Assembly: GCA_032719365.1 (NCBI GenBank)
Contig: CM064862.1
Location: 6,164,001 to 6,228,000 of the forward strand
Source of the DNA: Prinsepia uniflora
Lineage: Eukaryota; Streptophyta; Magnoliopsida; Rosales; Rosaceae
DNA length: 64,000 nt
Direction of reading: 5' to 3'
Shown here: positions 36,331-49,236 of the stretch, piece after piece
How positions within the stretch are numbered: the stretch's first letter is position 1
How the letters are laid out: every line of letters starts with the position of its first letter
Made by a program: the position numbers and the translations under genes
The notes under the pieces: model-generated
The model's database searches: none
The model's input: the letters and a program-made list of their open reading frames with translations, nothing else
Told to the model about the DNA's origin: nothing

Positions 36331-37300
36331 TGTCTGAAGACAATCCTTAGAAGCTGAAAGTTCCTGAGAGTTTTCCTTCGTGAATGTGCATGAGGTGGAC
36401 GACAACCCAAATCAAAGGTTAAGCTCAGTCGTACTAAATGAGTTTAATTACAATCCTTTAGCGCTGGGTGGCAGGTCCAAGTTAGGGTTCATAAATGGAA
36501 GCATCAAAGTACCTGATGCTTCCTCACCAAACTATGAATCTTGGCTTAGCAAGGATCAACTAGTTATGTCATGGCTTTTGAATTCCATGGAACGAAAGTT
36601 AGCTGAAATATTCAGCTACTCAGAATCCTCGTACCAGCTATGGGAAGCAGTCAAGGAAATGTATGTCATCTAGAATAATGTTGCTCGGGTTTTCTAATTA
36701 AAGAAGCACATCTCTGATCTGCAACAAGATGGCAAGCCGTTTGTGCAACTCCTAGGAAGCATGAAAAACATGTGGAATGAGTTGAAAATTTATCGTCCTC
36801 ATACAACTGATGCAGCACTGCTACGAAAGAGAGCAGAATAAGACAACATATTTCAACTCTTGTCCAGTCTTGACTCAACATATGAAGATCTACGATGTCA
36901 CATACTCATGAACACTGAACTTGCTTCCTTCACCAGTGTGTGTGCAACAATTCAACGTGTAGAAGTAAGGAGGAAAGTCATGAACCTGAGTATAATGACT
37001 AACATACATGAGGCTAGGGCATAAATGACCAACGAGAGTAAGTAAAAGGAAAGCATATGCACTTGAAGTGTCAACACTGCAACATATATAGGTCATGTTA
37101 AAGACACATGCTGGATTTTACATCAAGAGTTAAAGCCTAACTTCATGATGGACAACAAGGGCGTACAAAAGGTGCACCATACTCCACATCGAGCAAATCA
37201 TGCGTCTACCTCCATCTCCAATAGGTCAGATCCATCAATAACTTCATAGGAAACTCAGCAGAACTCATGACTGAGTTTATGTCATACCTGCAAGGCAAGA
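36331..37300 (+). pseudogene. Copia gag remnant
   Basis: The ATG at 36331 hits a stop after a few codons. From 36380 a frame reads like a Copia gag (SWLSKDQLVMSWLLNSMERK). Later parts lie in other frames with stops. A clear zinc knuckle was not found. Confidence 0.7.
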
Positions 37301-37315
37301 AAGGAGGGGCTGGAA

Positions 37316-37930
37316 TTGACTACAGATAGCATGGAAGAAGGGACCTCGACAGCGTTACTCAGCAAGTTTGTAGGTTTCTTGGTAGACACGAAACCTGTAC
37401 CCCAAGAGGATATGCAAGGTATCATGAAAGCCTTTAAAACTGCTCTTAAATTAAATATGTTGCATGATTTTTGGGTTGTAGATTCAGGTGCCACACATCA
37501 TACGACTAACCATGTGTCTAAATCTCAAAATTTTGAAAAATTGGCAAAGCCTTCTCAAGTTTCAATTGCAAATGGAGAGCATGTAAAGGTTTTAGGAAAA
37601 GAAAAGATAAAGTTGATGTCTGATGAAATTGAATCAATAGCGTTGTATGTTCCTTCCTTTCCATTTCAACTTCTATCTGTGGGAAGGATCACAAATACCT
37701 TGAATTGCTTAGCCATTTTTTCTCCTCACAATGTGATCTTTCAGGATTGTGTCACCAAGAAGACGATTGGTGAAGGGTTTTATTTAGATGGTCTCTATTA
37801 CACGTCAAAGAGCAATCCCAGAGGGTGTCAAGCCAAGTTCAACCCATTCAAGATAATCAATTGTGGCATCAACGTTTAGCTCACCCTTCCTCACCCATTT
37901 TGTCATCTTTATTTCCAAAATTAGGAAATG
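37316..37930 (+). pseudogene. Copia protease and start of pre-integrase domain
   Basis: DFWVVDSGATHHTTNHVS carries the intact Copia protease site DSGAT. It runs on to a pre-integrase part (GFYLDGLYY, then HQRLAHPSSP after a frame change) and ends abruptly near 37930, where the integrase core should begin. Confidence 0.8.
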
Positions 37931-38024
37931 ATGCTATTTTTTGTGAAGAAAGGGTTGGTCCATGTACCAAATGGACGTGAAGAACGCCTTTTTACACTTG
38001 TCTTGCCAAAAAAAGGGTTAGTCC

Positions 38025-38951
38025 ATGTACCAAATGGACATGAAGAACGCATTTCTACATGGTGATCTTGAAGAAGAATTCTACATGCGCTAGCCCCCCG
38101 GACATCCTTAAAGCCAGGGCCCTGATTTGGTGTGTAAGTTACATAAGTCAATTTATCGACTAAAGCAATCGCCCCATGCTTGGTATGCTAAACTAAGTTC
38201 AGTTCTTCAAAGTGTTGGTTTCAAAAGGAGTGGTGTCGATTCATCATTATTCGTTCGTACTGGAGCTGGTGGGAAATTATTTGTGTTGATACATGTGGAT
38301 GACTTAATAATTACAAGTGATAATGCTGCAGAGATCTTCAAACTCAAACAGTCACTTCAACAAAGATTTGCGATTAAAGACCTTAGGGTGTTAAAGTATT
38401 TTCTTGGGATCGAAATGGCATATTCTCATAAGGGTTTATTTCTTAATCAACAAAAATACGTCATGGACCTCCTCAATGATGCTAATATGAGTGATGCTAA
38501 GCCTGCCCTTACTCCTCTCGATAGCAAGCTCAAACTTGACTTGGGAGGCACGCCACTATCTGATATCAACTCCTATTAGAGGCTTGTTAGTAAATTGATC
38601 TACCTAACGGTCACCAGACCAAACATCTCATATTTAGTGAGTATTTCCAGTCAATTCATGCATTCTCCCACCATCGAGCATCTGAACCTTATAAAAAGGA
38701 TCTTATGTTACTTAAAAGGGTATGTTGGTCGTGGCATTCTCATGACGAAGAACGACCACGCTCACATCATGGGATACTGCGATGCACATTGGGCAGGAAA
38801 TGTCATCGATCGCAAGTCCACAAGTGGTTATTGCACCTTTGTTGGTGGAAACTTGGTCACCTGGAAAAGTAAGAAGCAAACTGTCATCGCCAGATCCAGT
38901 GCCGAAGCTGAGTACCGTGCAATGGCTTCAACAGCGTGTGAGTTGATCTAG
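38025..38951 (+). pseudogene. Copia reverse transcriptase (C-terminal part) and RNase H
   Basis: It starts at QMDMKNAFLHGDLEEE, goes through VCKLHKSIYRLKQSPHAWY and LIHVDDLIITSD (the usual Y of YVDD is H), then the RNase H part GYCDAHWAGN and SSAEAEYRAMASTACELI. There are stops near 38095 and 38577, and the solo LTR at 38960 cuts RNase H. After that insertion the frame resumes as LLCYLGFPATLP (41998-42033), then is cut again. Confidence 0.85.
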
Positions 38952-38959
38952 CTCAAGGG

Positions 38960-41900
38960 TGTAACAACCCGTTCCGAGAGCCGGGATTAGTAGAGTGATT
39001 AAGGTGTGATTAGTGAGGATAATCAGTGGTTAGGTGGTCCCGAAAGGTCCGGGAGCCTAGAATGACGATTTTGCCCCCGGTCCGAGCAAAATGTTGACTT
39101 TTATTCGGGTGGTCAATTGGGTATTGGCCAGTGACCAGGACGTAGTTTAGGACGTCACGAATCCGTAGGCAGGTGGCACGCCCGATTCCGACATCCGAGG
39201 AGGAAGTTGTGATGTTCGGAAGGTTGAGGGCATAACCGTAATTTGGGTAAATTAGGGGGAATAGTTGACTTTTTGTACGAATGGGTTTTGGTAGGTCGAC
39301 CTATCATGGTTAGATAGCTTTCGTCGTCCTGAGTTCGATGACAGGCGGCACGTATTCATCGGACTTACGAGGCGAGAGTTACGGGTCTAGGAAGTTTTGA
39401 CAAAACCGTAAAATGTGTTAAACAGGAGGGTATTTTGATCTTTTTGGCATCTGGGGATTTGTGCAGAGAGAGAAAGCAAACTGGACGGCTGGGATTTAAC
39501 CAGATGGGATAAGGGTGGAGTGGATGGTGACATGTGGCAAGGGGCTTGAGGATTCTGGGAGAATCCTGTGCGTTCACAGCCCAAATAATTGGGGTGCACT
39601 CGTGCAAACCCGTGGTTGTTCTTCGACAAACACAGAGAAACAGAGAGAGCTTGTGAGGAGAAGTTGAGGATTGATCGTGGTAATTGACGAGTCCTGGTGA
39701 GTGAGGGAAGAACGGGAGACTGAAAGGAAGCTGGTGGTCGTGAATTGGTGGTGGAATCGTGCACGGCGGCATGGCGGTGGTGCGGCAAAGTTTTTGGGGA
39801 AACAGGGAGACAGTGAGCGTTTGGTGGTGGCTACACCGTGAGGTGGCTCAAACCACGACCGTGGGACGTTCAGGAGGTTGCAGGGAGGCCAACAAACACC
39901 GTGGCACGCGGCGGTGCGCACGGCGGAGCTGCAATCGAAGGGTAAGGTTTCGTGCTCTGTTTTTCCCGTAAACTTCATTTGGAAAGTCGTGAGTCTGGGC
40001 TTAGAGTCGAGGGTATTGGAGGTCAGGGTGATGCTTAGGGAGGTCCTAGGAGTGGTTTGTGGTGGTCGCCGTGACGGGGCGTACACGGCGGAGCTCAGTC
40101 GAAGTGGAGTACTCTGTTACTCTGTTTCGGCCGTGAACTTCAAACCTAAAGTCGTCGAGTTTGGGGCTGAGTCGACGGTATAGGAGGGTTAGTCTAGGTT
40201 CAGTAAGGCCCTAGGGATTGTCTGGTGTCGCCACCGTGACGGGAGGTGACCAGAGCAGATGGATCGTGAAACAGGGGTTTGAGGGCTGTCTGGTTCGAGC
40301 TGGAATCGACGATGGTAGGACTGTGTCGAGGTTAGAGGAGTAGGGGAATGGATTCTTGGTGTCTGGACGAAGCCGTGGGTGGAAGAAGGGAAGGAAATGG
40401 TGACCGGACGGCGGAGAATGCTCCTCGCCGGTTCAATTCACGGCGGCCGGTTCAACACAGTGAGGTCGAGGTTGATGATGCTACTGTAGCTGGCGCGTGA
40501 GGGCCACTCGCAGCCACTTTGGGCGGCGCGTAGGGGCGCGTGCGGCGGCGGTTGGGAAAACGGTCAACATGGTTTTTGGCCTAGGAGTTGTGGTGAGTTC
40601 CATGAAGTTGGTTTCAGGTTAATCGGAAGTCGTTTAAGTTTAGTTCCGCGAGGGTGAATGTTTAGGGTCCCGGGTTTTAGGCTTTCGATTCGGGGAATGT
40701 TGAGGAAATTTAGGTGAATGTTTGTAGACGTATTAGTGATGTAATTTGACGGTGATTGACAGGATCGGGATTTCCCGAGGAAGCCGAGGAACGTGCTGGA
40801 CGTTCGAGACGCGAGTAGGGCTCAGTATTGTGAGTGGACCCCTTCTTTCAACTCGAGCATGCATAACTGTTTTCTATCATTGTTTTATGGCTTTTAATCA
40901 CTATTCTATGTTTATCGAATATGTTTGGTTGATTTTACATGAATGCACGTTTTTCAAGGAAGTTCAATTTTCAGCATGTTTTACTATAAGTGGTTTTCAT
41001 TGGTTATAAAAGGGATTTTGGAGCATGATTTCGATGATCAAGGTTTTCGATATTAGAATCGGATTTCACTAATCGGAATTTGATTTTAAAGTTGGAAAGT
41101 GGATTCCGGATTTGGGTTCGGAATGACGGTTCTGGATGCCGGAAGGGCACCGGACCAGTGATTTCGGATTCGGGTTTGGATGTGGATTGGTACATGGTTT
41201 TCAAATGGTTTTGGGATTGGATTTGCTGGATCTGGATATTGGGTTTAAAGACCCGGATATATGTGACGGGGGACCGGCCGGATTGGGTTTAAAGACCCGG
41301 ATTGAGTTTAAAGACTCGGGAGTTTAAAGACTCGGATATATTGATTTCCCCCGTAGGCCTTGAGTTTAAAGACTCGGGAGTTTAGAGACTCGGATATTAT
41401 TAAGGCCTGGATTGAGTTTAAAGACTCGGATAGGTCCAGCAGGTTTGATCGGGAAATGATGATTTGCGCTTTATGGTTTATGACACGGGTTTTGATACTC
41501 ATGCTATGATTTCCATACTTGTTTTATAGTGTTTCTGTTTCTTATGATGTTTTATGAGAACTGCGTTAGATCTGTGTTATTAACTGTTGGTTATGCATGT
41601 GGTTTTCAAAACGGAGGTTTAAATTCGGTTTCTGATAAATGGTTTTAGAACTTTTCTTTTATTATGGTCCACTCACATCTTCTGTTTTAACTTGCCCTCC
41701 AGGTTGTGGAGCTAGCGCGGGGTCTTGACGTCGAGGCAGAGTCCGAGGCATAGAAGTGACGTGAGGGATCCCCGGAATAGTTCAAAGTCTTCCGCGTGCA
41801 TGTAATTTAGCGGTTTTTAGTTCCTTGTATTTTCGTACTATGCTCTGTAAAGGATAACTTCGGGATATTTTGTTTAATTACTCCTGCGTCTGACTGGATT

Positions 41901-41992
41901 TGAATGAGTTTTACTTGGGTGTTGTGTCGGGGAGTCAGACGGGAGCGGGATTTACCTCGGGTTTCGGGGTGAAACCGGGGTGGGTCCTGACA
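38960..41992 (+). mobile_element. Ty3/gypsy solo LTR, copy F
   Basis: It runs from TGTAACAACCCGTTCC to GGGTCCTGACA, 3033 bases, flanked by AAGGG (38955-38959, 41993-41997). It lies in the RNase H codons of the Copia element. It has hairpins built on GGGTTTAAAGACCC and GAGTTTAAAGACTC (41243-41425). Confidence 0.93.
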
Positions 41993-42033
41993 AAGGGTCT
42001 TCTGTGTTATTTAGGGTTTCCTGCAACCCTGCC

Positions 42034-45000
42034 TGTAACGACCCATCCTGAATTCTGGAATTAGATTAGTGACTAATCAAGGATTAGTGAGGTTGAACGG
42101 TGACTAGTTGAGCGAAATCGGACGAACGATGTAAAATGACCGTTTTACCCCTAGGTGTGGGTAAAATGTTGAATTTTAACCCGGGAGGTCTGATGATCGA
42201 GGGCTAAGGACCGTTACATAGATCGGGACGTCACGAATCCGTAGACAGCCAACACGTCGAAATCGGACTTCGTATGAAAAAGTTATGGTCACGGGAATGA
42301 AATCGGGGAGTTATCATCTCGGGATCCGAATAAAATATTATTTAAAGCTTTTTGGCAGATATTTTGGTGGGACCCTTGGATGAGTGACAAGTCATTATCC
42401 TTAAATTGGGGATCTTGTCCCATTGGTGGCTTATTTAATTGTTTTATATAATTTTTATTCATCCTCTAATCTCAGCCATCTATCCCTTTCTATCTTCCAA
42501 TCCTCACCATTCAACTATATCATCTGATCACCATCTTCTTCTTTATCGTGCAAACACCATCCCTCTCTACGACGTTTTCTCCAAAACAGTGAACCCTCAA
42601 GACCTCATCTAATACTTATAAGTTGTAAATGAAAGTTGGAGTGTGATGGATGGCGAGGTTAATGGTGTCAACGACGATGACCGTCGTGGACGGCGATGGC
42701 CACGACGGAGGAAAAACAGAAAAGCTTATTTTTATGTTCGAAAATGGAAGACCGATTTTGGTTGGCTGTTGATCGCATTAGAGGAGTATAGGGAGTTTCT
42801 GAGGTCGAAATGACCATGGTGGTGACCACGACTGAGCTCGTGACGGCGAGGTGAGTGAGAACCCGATTTGGCTCTGTTACTGTTCAAAAATGGCAAATCT
42901 GTAACGACCCGTCCCGAATATCGGGATTTAATAATATTTAATTGTGATTTACTAATCTGGGATTAGTTGGGCGATTTCGGACGAATTGTGCAAAATGACC
43001 GTTTTGCCCCTGGGTGTGGGCAAAACGTTGACTTTTAATTCGAATGGTCAAATGGACTTTGACCGATGACCGTGACGTAGTTCGGGACGTCACGAGTTCA
43101 TAGACAGGTGGCACGTTCGATTCCGACGTTCGTGGTGAAAGTTATGATGTACGGAAGTCCAGGGGCATTTTCGTAATTTGGACGATGTAGGGGCAAATGT
43201 TGACTTTTTGACCGGGATGTCCGATGGCCGAGGGCCAAGGACCGTTACGGAGGTTTCGTCGATACGAATTCAATGACAGGCGGCACGCATCAATCGGAGT
43301 CCGTATGACCGAGTTACGGGTCAGGATGCGTGAGGGGCATTTTGGTAATTTTCTGCACAAGGGCAGAATGGTAATTTCACGGGTGTTTGAACGGCTACTG
43401 TAGCACCGTGGAGGGAACATGGCCAGCGCACGGGTGGTGCGATTATGGAGCAAATTGATGGCCTAAAACTATTGTTTATAGGTTGTATGGATTGTTTAGT
43501 GGCATTGTGCGATGCCAGGCTATGTGGGACGGTGGATTTGGCCATTAACTATGACTGGTGCACGATGAAAAGCAGAGTGCTTCCCACATGTGTTCAGCCT
43601 TTCCAGGGCCCAATTGAGCGGATTGCAGTAGGCAATGTAGTTATGGGACTGAGTGAAGTGTTCTGGGATTGAGAATGAGAGGAAAGGAGCAATTTTGGTG
43701 TGGAATTGTTCAAAAACCCGAAACTGGTTTTTGAAGAGTTCATTATCGAATTTCGGTTTTCAGGCCAGCCCAGGGCAAATTGATGATTCATTTTGTTCTC
43801 TGGGATCATTTCGAGTCGAACCAGATCAAATGGGGCAAGCTTGGGAGCTCCTAGGGCCGTGAACGGATATGGTGGACGGCCGGAAAACTCGAGCTTGAGT
43901 TGTGACGATTGAGGTATTGTCGAGTTAAATTAATGATTCTAATTAGTTCGTTGTAGTCCTAATTAACTTCCTGTGAAGTTAATTTGATTTTGGTTAAGGA
44001 TTGGAGGAGCTCTGGTGATCGACCCGTTTTGGGTGATCACGGGTTGTCGACAAGATTGATCGACGGTTGATGCTAATCATGGACACAGAACTGAAATTGG
44101 TGGATTGGTGATTGTTGTAGGATCAAGAACGGATGGAATTGATATCGAATTGAGGGTGTTTGAAACGGATCCTATCGCGGGTAATCTGACCCGTTTACCA
44201 GTCATTCGGGTGAAGAAGGAGCACTGTAGCAGGCGCGTGGCTTTCACGCGCAGCCACTCACGGCGGCGCGTGACGGCGCGTGGGCACGAATCTCGAGGTG
44301 AGGTCAACATGACTTTTATCCTATACATTGTAACGAACATTTTGGGATTGGTTTCGTGTCGATCGGACACCGTCTCGATATTGTACGGGATGTCCGAAGG
44401 TTTTAAATCCAATTTAAAAATACTTAAAAATTCGGGAAAATTACGGGACTTGAATAGGATGTTAATGAAGGGGTTAGTAATCCTCTAATGTGATTTGGAC
44501 AGGATTGGGAGTCCCGGTGATAGTGAGGTGGCCCGGGAGGGCCTATGGCACGCGTATCGAGGCGCTCGGTTAAACGGTCTGTGAGTGGACATTGGTTTTA
44601 TAAATTCGATGCATGCATAACTGTTTCATGATTGTTATAATTGGGATTATATGATTTATTTTGGATATCAGTGAATTTATATGTTTTCACGCTTTTCGAG
44701 GCGATTTACGTGTTTGCACGTGAATCGAGGTTTTCTGGATTTGCACTGATTTCCATAAATATGGATGGATATGATTTCATGAAACGGTTACGGATTTGAT
44801 AAAGTGAAATCGGGCCAGGGGCCCAGTTAATTTGTTGAATCGGGCTAGGGGCCCAATTGAATTATGAAATCGGGCCAGGGGCCCAGTTAACTTATGAATC
44901 GGGCCAAGGGCTCAGTTGACTTATGTATGTGATTTCGGGTCGGGGACCCTAAAATGGAATTGAATGAACTATTTCGGATTTGATTCAACTATTTGGACTT

Positions 45001-47792
45001 ATGACGGTTTTATGGAAATTCGGGGCAGGGCCCTTGTGATATTTTGGAAATGAATAATAAAATGTGTTCCATAAAACCATCTCGATATGAGGATATTTAT
45101 ATCCTGGTCTCCTCCAAGTGTCGGGGACACTGGAGAAGTCACGGTGCATTGCCTGCGAGGGCTCATTGTACGGAGCTACCGGACCGTATAGTGATCCAGG
45201 AGCAGGATTGCTGGACGTCATGGACGTCAGACATCGGGGATGTCAGAGATATGGACCCGGTGAGACCCCGGGCAGCACGCGTTGCTTAATACCGTGAGAT
45301 ATGACGTCTGGAACGTCAAGCGTCTAGGACGCTAGGCATCGGGGATGCCGGAGATGGAAAAATAATAAATGAATATTACTGGATTGATGAAATAACTCTT
45401 GGATTTACTTTTGGAAATTGAAAATATGCTTTGGTTTCCGGGCTAAGGCCCTAATGGTTATTTCTAAATAAATATGGGATTATTGGTTTTGGTGCATGCA
45501 TATGATTTTACTGAGGGGCATAAATGTCTTATAAATGTTTTAAGCAGACTTGTTTATTTTCGTCCACTCACAGCTTTTGGTTTTTAATGCCCTTCAGGTT
45601 GATTCCGGATACGACTGCAGCAGAGACTTGAGCATCGCGCACCTCCTCCATCGATCCTTACGCACTCTGGAAGCCCGTTTGGGCAATGGCAATCGGTTAT
45701 CCCTTGTCTGGCGCCTCTTGTCAGACGGGAGCACGTCACATTCCATGGTAATCCCGGGGGGATTGGGATGGGTCGTGTCAAAATCACATTATGTTAATTG
45801 TTGCTCATTTTGGTGGAGTAGGTGAACATCTGATGGTTGCCAGGAGTCGTTTGCGATCAAAATTGTGACCGGTGGCGGTCTGTGGTGGCCGAAGACTGAG
45901 GTCGAGGAAGGACCGTGTGTTATTCGAATCAGGAGGTACGATCTCGACCTAAAGTTCATGTTTTGACCGTGTAGAACGACTAGAATTAGTGGTCAGAAGC
46001 TATAGGATTAAAGGGAATAAAAAATAGGTGGAAAAATGGAGAAAACCAGGAACGCCGGTTCGGTTGGACCAAACCGATCTGAACCGGGTCTGCCTGAGGA
46101 AAACGATGAACAGTGTCCGACGCGTGGGTTTCACACGCAAGGAGTTCAAGCAGCGCGTGGGGGCGCGTGAGGGGTATTTTGGGAAAGTGTTCAACATGAC
46201 TTTTAATCTATTCGATGTAACGAACAGTTTGAGACTGGTTTCGTGTCGATCAGACACTGTTTCGATATGTTTCGAGAGTGTCCGAAGGTTTTGAATAGAG
46301 TTTTAAAATAGTTAAAAATTTGGAAAAATTATGGGACTTTAATAGGAGGTTAATGAAGAGGTTAGTAACCCTCTAGTGTGATTTGGACAGGTTTGGAAGT
46401 CCCGGTGATAGTGTTGGTGCCCGCGAAGGCCTATGGCACGCGTATCGAGGCGGCAACGTAGGACGGTTTGTGAGTGAAATTTGTTTTCTAAATTGTGATG
46501 CATGCATAACTATTTTATATGTTTTACCTATGTGATTTCTATGATGATGATTGTGGCACTAGTAGATTATACGATTGCACGTATTTCGAGGTAAACTCGT
46601 ATTTACACATTTTTCGAGGTTTACGATCTTATGCTATGGCTATGTGATTTTGAGTCTAATTATGGTTATATGGCATGGTTTTGGTTTTGGAAAGATGAAT
46701 TCGGGCATGAGACCCATTTGAATTATGTAATCGGGCCAAGGCCCCAGTTGGTTTACGAAATCAAATTGAGCCCCTTTTGAGTTATGTGATCGGGCCGGGG
46801 GCCCAATGGTTTACAAAATCGGGCATGAGGCCGAGTTGAGTTTTATAAATGTGATTTCAGGTCTGGGACCCTATGTTTCATAAACGGGGTTTCCGGTCGG
46901 GGACCCTAAATGGATTATGATGTTTTATGAGATATTTTGGGCAGGGCCCATTGAGATGTTTTGAAATGACTTTTTAAAACTGTTTTCCATATACCATCTT
47001 GATACGAGGATATGTGATGGTCTCCTCCAGGTGTCTGGGACACTGAGGAAGTCACGGTGCATTGCATGTGAGGGGTCATTATACAGAGCTACTGGACCCT
47101 ATGGTGACTCGGGAACAGGAATGATATGATTAGACGTCTGGGACGTCAAACATCTGGGATGTCAGAGATATTGACCCGGAGAGACCCCGGGTAGCACGTG
47201 TTGCTTATTACCGTGAGATATGACGTCTGAGACGTCGAGCGTTTGGGACGCTAGGCATCTGGGATGCCGGAGATGGTTATGTGGTAAATATGGATTATTA
47301 GAATCTTGAAATGGTATTTCGGTATTTGTGGATTTGTGGTTATAGATTTGGGCAGTGGCCTACTTGATTTTGGATTTATGGATTTTGGTATTCTATAGTT
47401 TTGGGCTGAGTTCCCACATTTGGTTTTGAGTTACGAATTTTGGGCTAAGGCCCTAATGGTTCATTTGAGTAAATATTTTGATTACTGATTTTACGATGCA
47501 TGTATAATTTTTAATGAAGGGCATAAATATCTTTATGAAATGTGTTTTTATAAACTCATTGAATTTTGTCCACTCACAGTTCTTAATGGTTTTAATGCCC
47601 TTCAGGTTGATCAAATATGCGGGCTGTAGTAGAGACCGAGACATCGCACTCCTCCACCGATCCTGACGCACTCTGGGAGCCCCGTATGGGCAGAGGTACG
47701 TATTATCTCTTGTCTGACACTTCGTGTCAGATGGGAGCATGACGCATCCCACGTTAATCCGAGGGGAAGGGGGGTTGGGATGGGTCGTGTCA
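42034..47792 (+). mobile_element. Ty3/gypsy solo LTR, copy G, split by copy H
   Basis: It is flanked by CTGCC (42029-42033, 47793-47797), starts TGTAACGACCCATCC and ends GGGTCGTGTCA. Parts are 42034-42899 and 45786-47792, about 2.87 kb net. It carries GGGC-type hairpins (46700-46915) and GACGTC-type hairpins (47020-47275). Confidence 0.92.
42900..45780 (+). mobile_element. Ty3/gypsy solo LTR, copy H, nested in copy G
   Basis: It runs from TGTAACGACCCGTCCC to GGGTCGTGTCA, 2881 bases, flanked by AAATC (42895-42899, 45781-45785). It is the youngest step in this nest. It contains a perfect GCGCGTG/CACGCGC hairpin (44233-44251), GGGCC hairpins (44815-44950) and GACGTC-type hairpins (45111-45349). 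Confidence 0.93.
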
Positions 47793-48050
47793 CTGCCTAT
47801 GTCCCTATTCTGTGACAACCAGGCCGCCATGCATATAGCATCCAACCTTGTGTTTCATGAGCGAACCAAATATATTGAGGTTGACTACCATTACGTTCAT
47901 GAATAGGTGCAGTCGCAAGTAATTCAGACACACTACACATGAAGCTCCGACCAATTGGCCGACATTTTCACAAAGCCCTTAACTTCTCATCAGTTTCAAC
48001 GGTTTCTATCCAAGCCTGGATCCATCAACCTTCTGGATCCTGAGGGAGAG
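47793..48050 (+). pseudogene. Last part of the Copia RNase H
   Basis: It continues the frame broken at 42033: FCDNQAAMHIASNLVFHERT, then EVDYHYVHE, a stop, and SSDQLADIFTKPLTSHQF. This proves that 42034-47792 is an insertion. Confidence 0.85.
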
Positions 48051-48367
48051 TATTAGAACCCTTAGTTCAAGGAGTTTCTTGGAACACTTAATTCAAGGAG
48101 TTGTTGTCAACTCCTTTAATTCAAGAATTTATTAGAACCCTTAATTCAAGGAGTGATTGTCAACTCCCTTAATTCAAGGAACTCTTAATTCAAAGAGTTG
48201 TTGTCAATTCCCTTAATTCAAGACGTTAGTGGAACCCTTAATTCAAGGAGTGATTGTCAACTCTTTTAATTCAAGGAGTTGTTAATTAGCTTCTCTAAGT
48301 CTATATATTTTTGTACAATTGTAATAATCACATGAGAGAAATACAATACAATTTTTGAAAATCAATA
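48051..48367 (+). repeat. 3' LTR of the 35948-48367 Copia element
   Basis: It is 317 bases long with the same repeated units and ends as the 5' LTR. It starts TATTAGAACCC straight after the polypurine tract. Confidence 0.9.
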
Positions 48368-48372
48368 ACAAG

Positions 48373-49200
48373 GCATGCTATTTAAGTTATGTGTATTGTT
48401 ATTCTTTATTAAAATAAAAATCTATTTATTCGCTTGAAGAAAAACTTGCTTGTCGTTTTAGAAAAATAAATAAAATAAAAAATCTTATTTTTTTCTCCTA
48501 GTAGAAGTTCGATATATTTTGAAATCTATAATCAGATACTTCCTACGTACATTCCCTATAGTTTTCTTCAACCTGAGTCTTTTCATTGTGTTCAGTTGAT
48601 GCCCATAGCTTTTAGTTATTTATTTATACAATTTAGAGGAATAATTTATTTATTTTGATGTAGTTTAATTATGTAAGATTTTCAGTTATTTGATTTTGGT
48701 GAGGGAAATGTTTTATTTGACAGCATTGTACTTCTATAACATGTCACATTATTTTTTTCTATGTAATGAGCCAATATTGAGTTAATTTATATATCTAAAA
48801 AATATTTTCTCATTTGATTTGTCATCAAATTTATTTACTTGTGTTAATAAGTTCAATCAATTTAGCTCACAAGTAATGTAAAAAAAAAAACCTAATTTTA
48901 CAAAAATGTATAGTGCATATAGCTTAAATTTACTAAGGAATTACTACGAGTAAGCTTATTGAATGAGCCTTTTGGGTAGGCATTTTATATTTGGGAGTAA
49001 AATTATATGTCTTTTACTTTTTAAATTAAATTATATATTTTTTACTTGCAGGGAAGAAGACTCAATCCTTTTCAAATTCAAACCCATCCCAAATAAATTT
49101 TATTAAAAATAAAGTAGTTGAAAAATTATGACTCTTATATTAAAAAACAATAATACGAATTTAAATTATAAGGTTAATATTTGAAAATAAATTAATATAA

Positions 49201-49236
<36 letters not shown>

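Larger units (their letters stand above)
35948..48367 (+). mobile_element. Degraded Ty1/copia element with three nested solo LTRs
   Basis: LTRs lie at 35948-36262 and 48051-48367, flanked by an exact ACAAG duplication (35943-35947, 48368-48372). The primer site TGGTATCAGAGC (36263-36274) touches the 5' LTR and a polypurine tract CTGAGGGAGAG (48040-48050) touches the 3' LTR. Taking out the insertions (38960-41992 and 42034-47792) leaves about 3.6 kb. That is short for Copia: most of integrase and the N-terminal part of reverse transcriptase are gone. The LTR ends are TATT and AATA, not TG and CA. Confidence 0.92.

Noticed and set aside
43445..43672. 75-residue plus frame in LTR H
   Set aside because: LTR sequence without a matching frame in the other copies.
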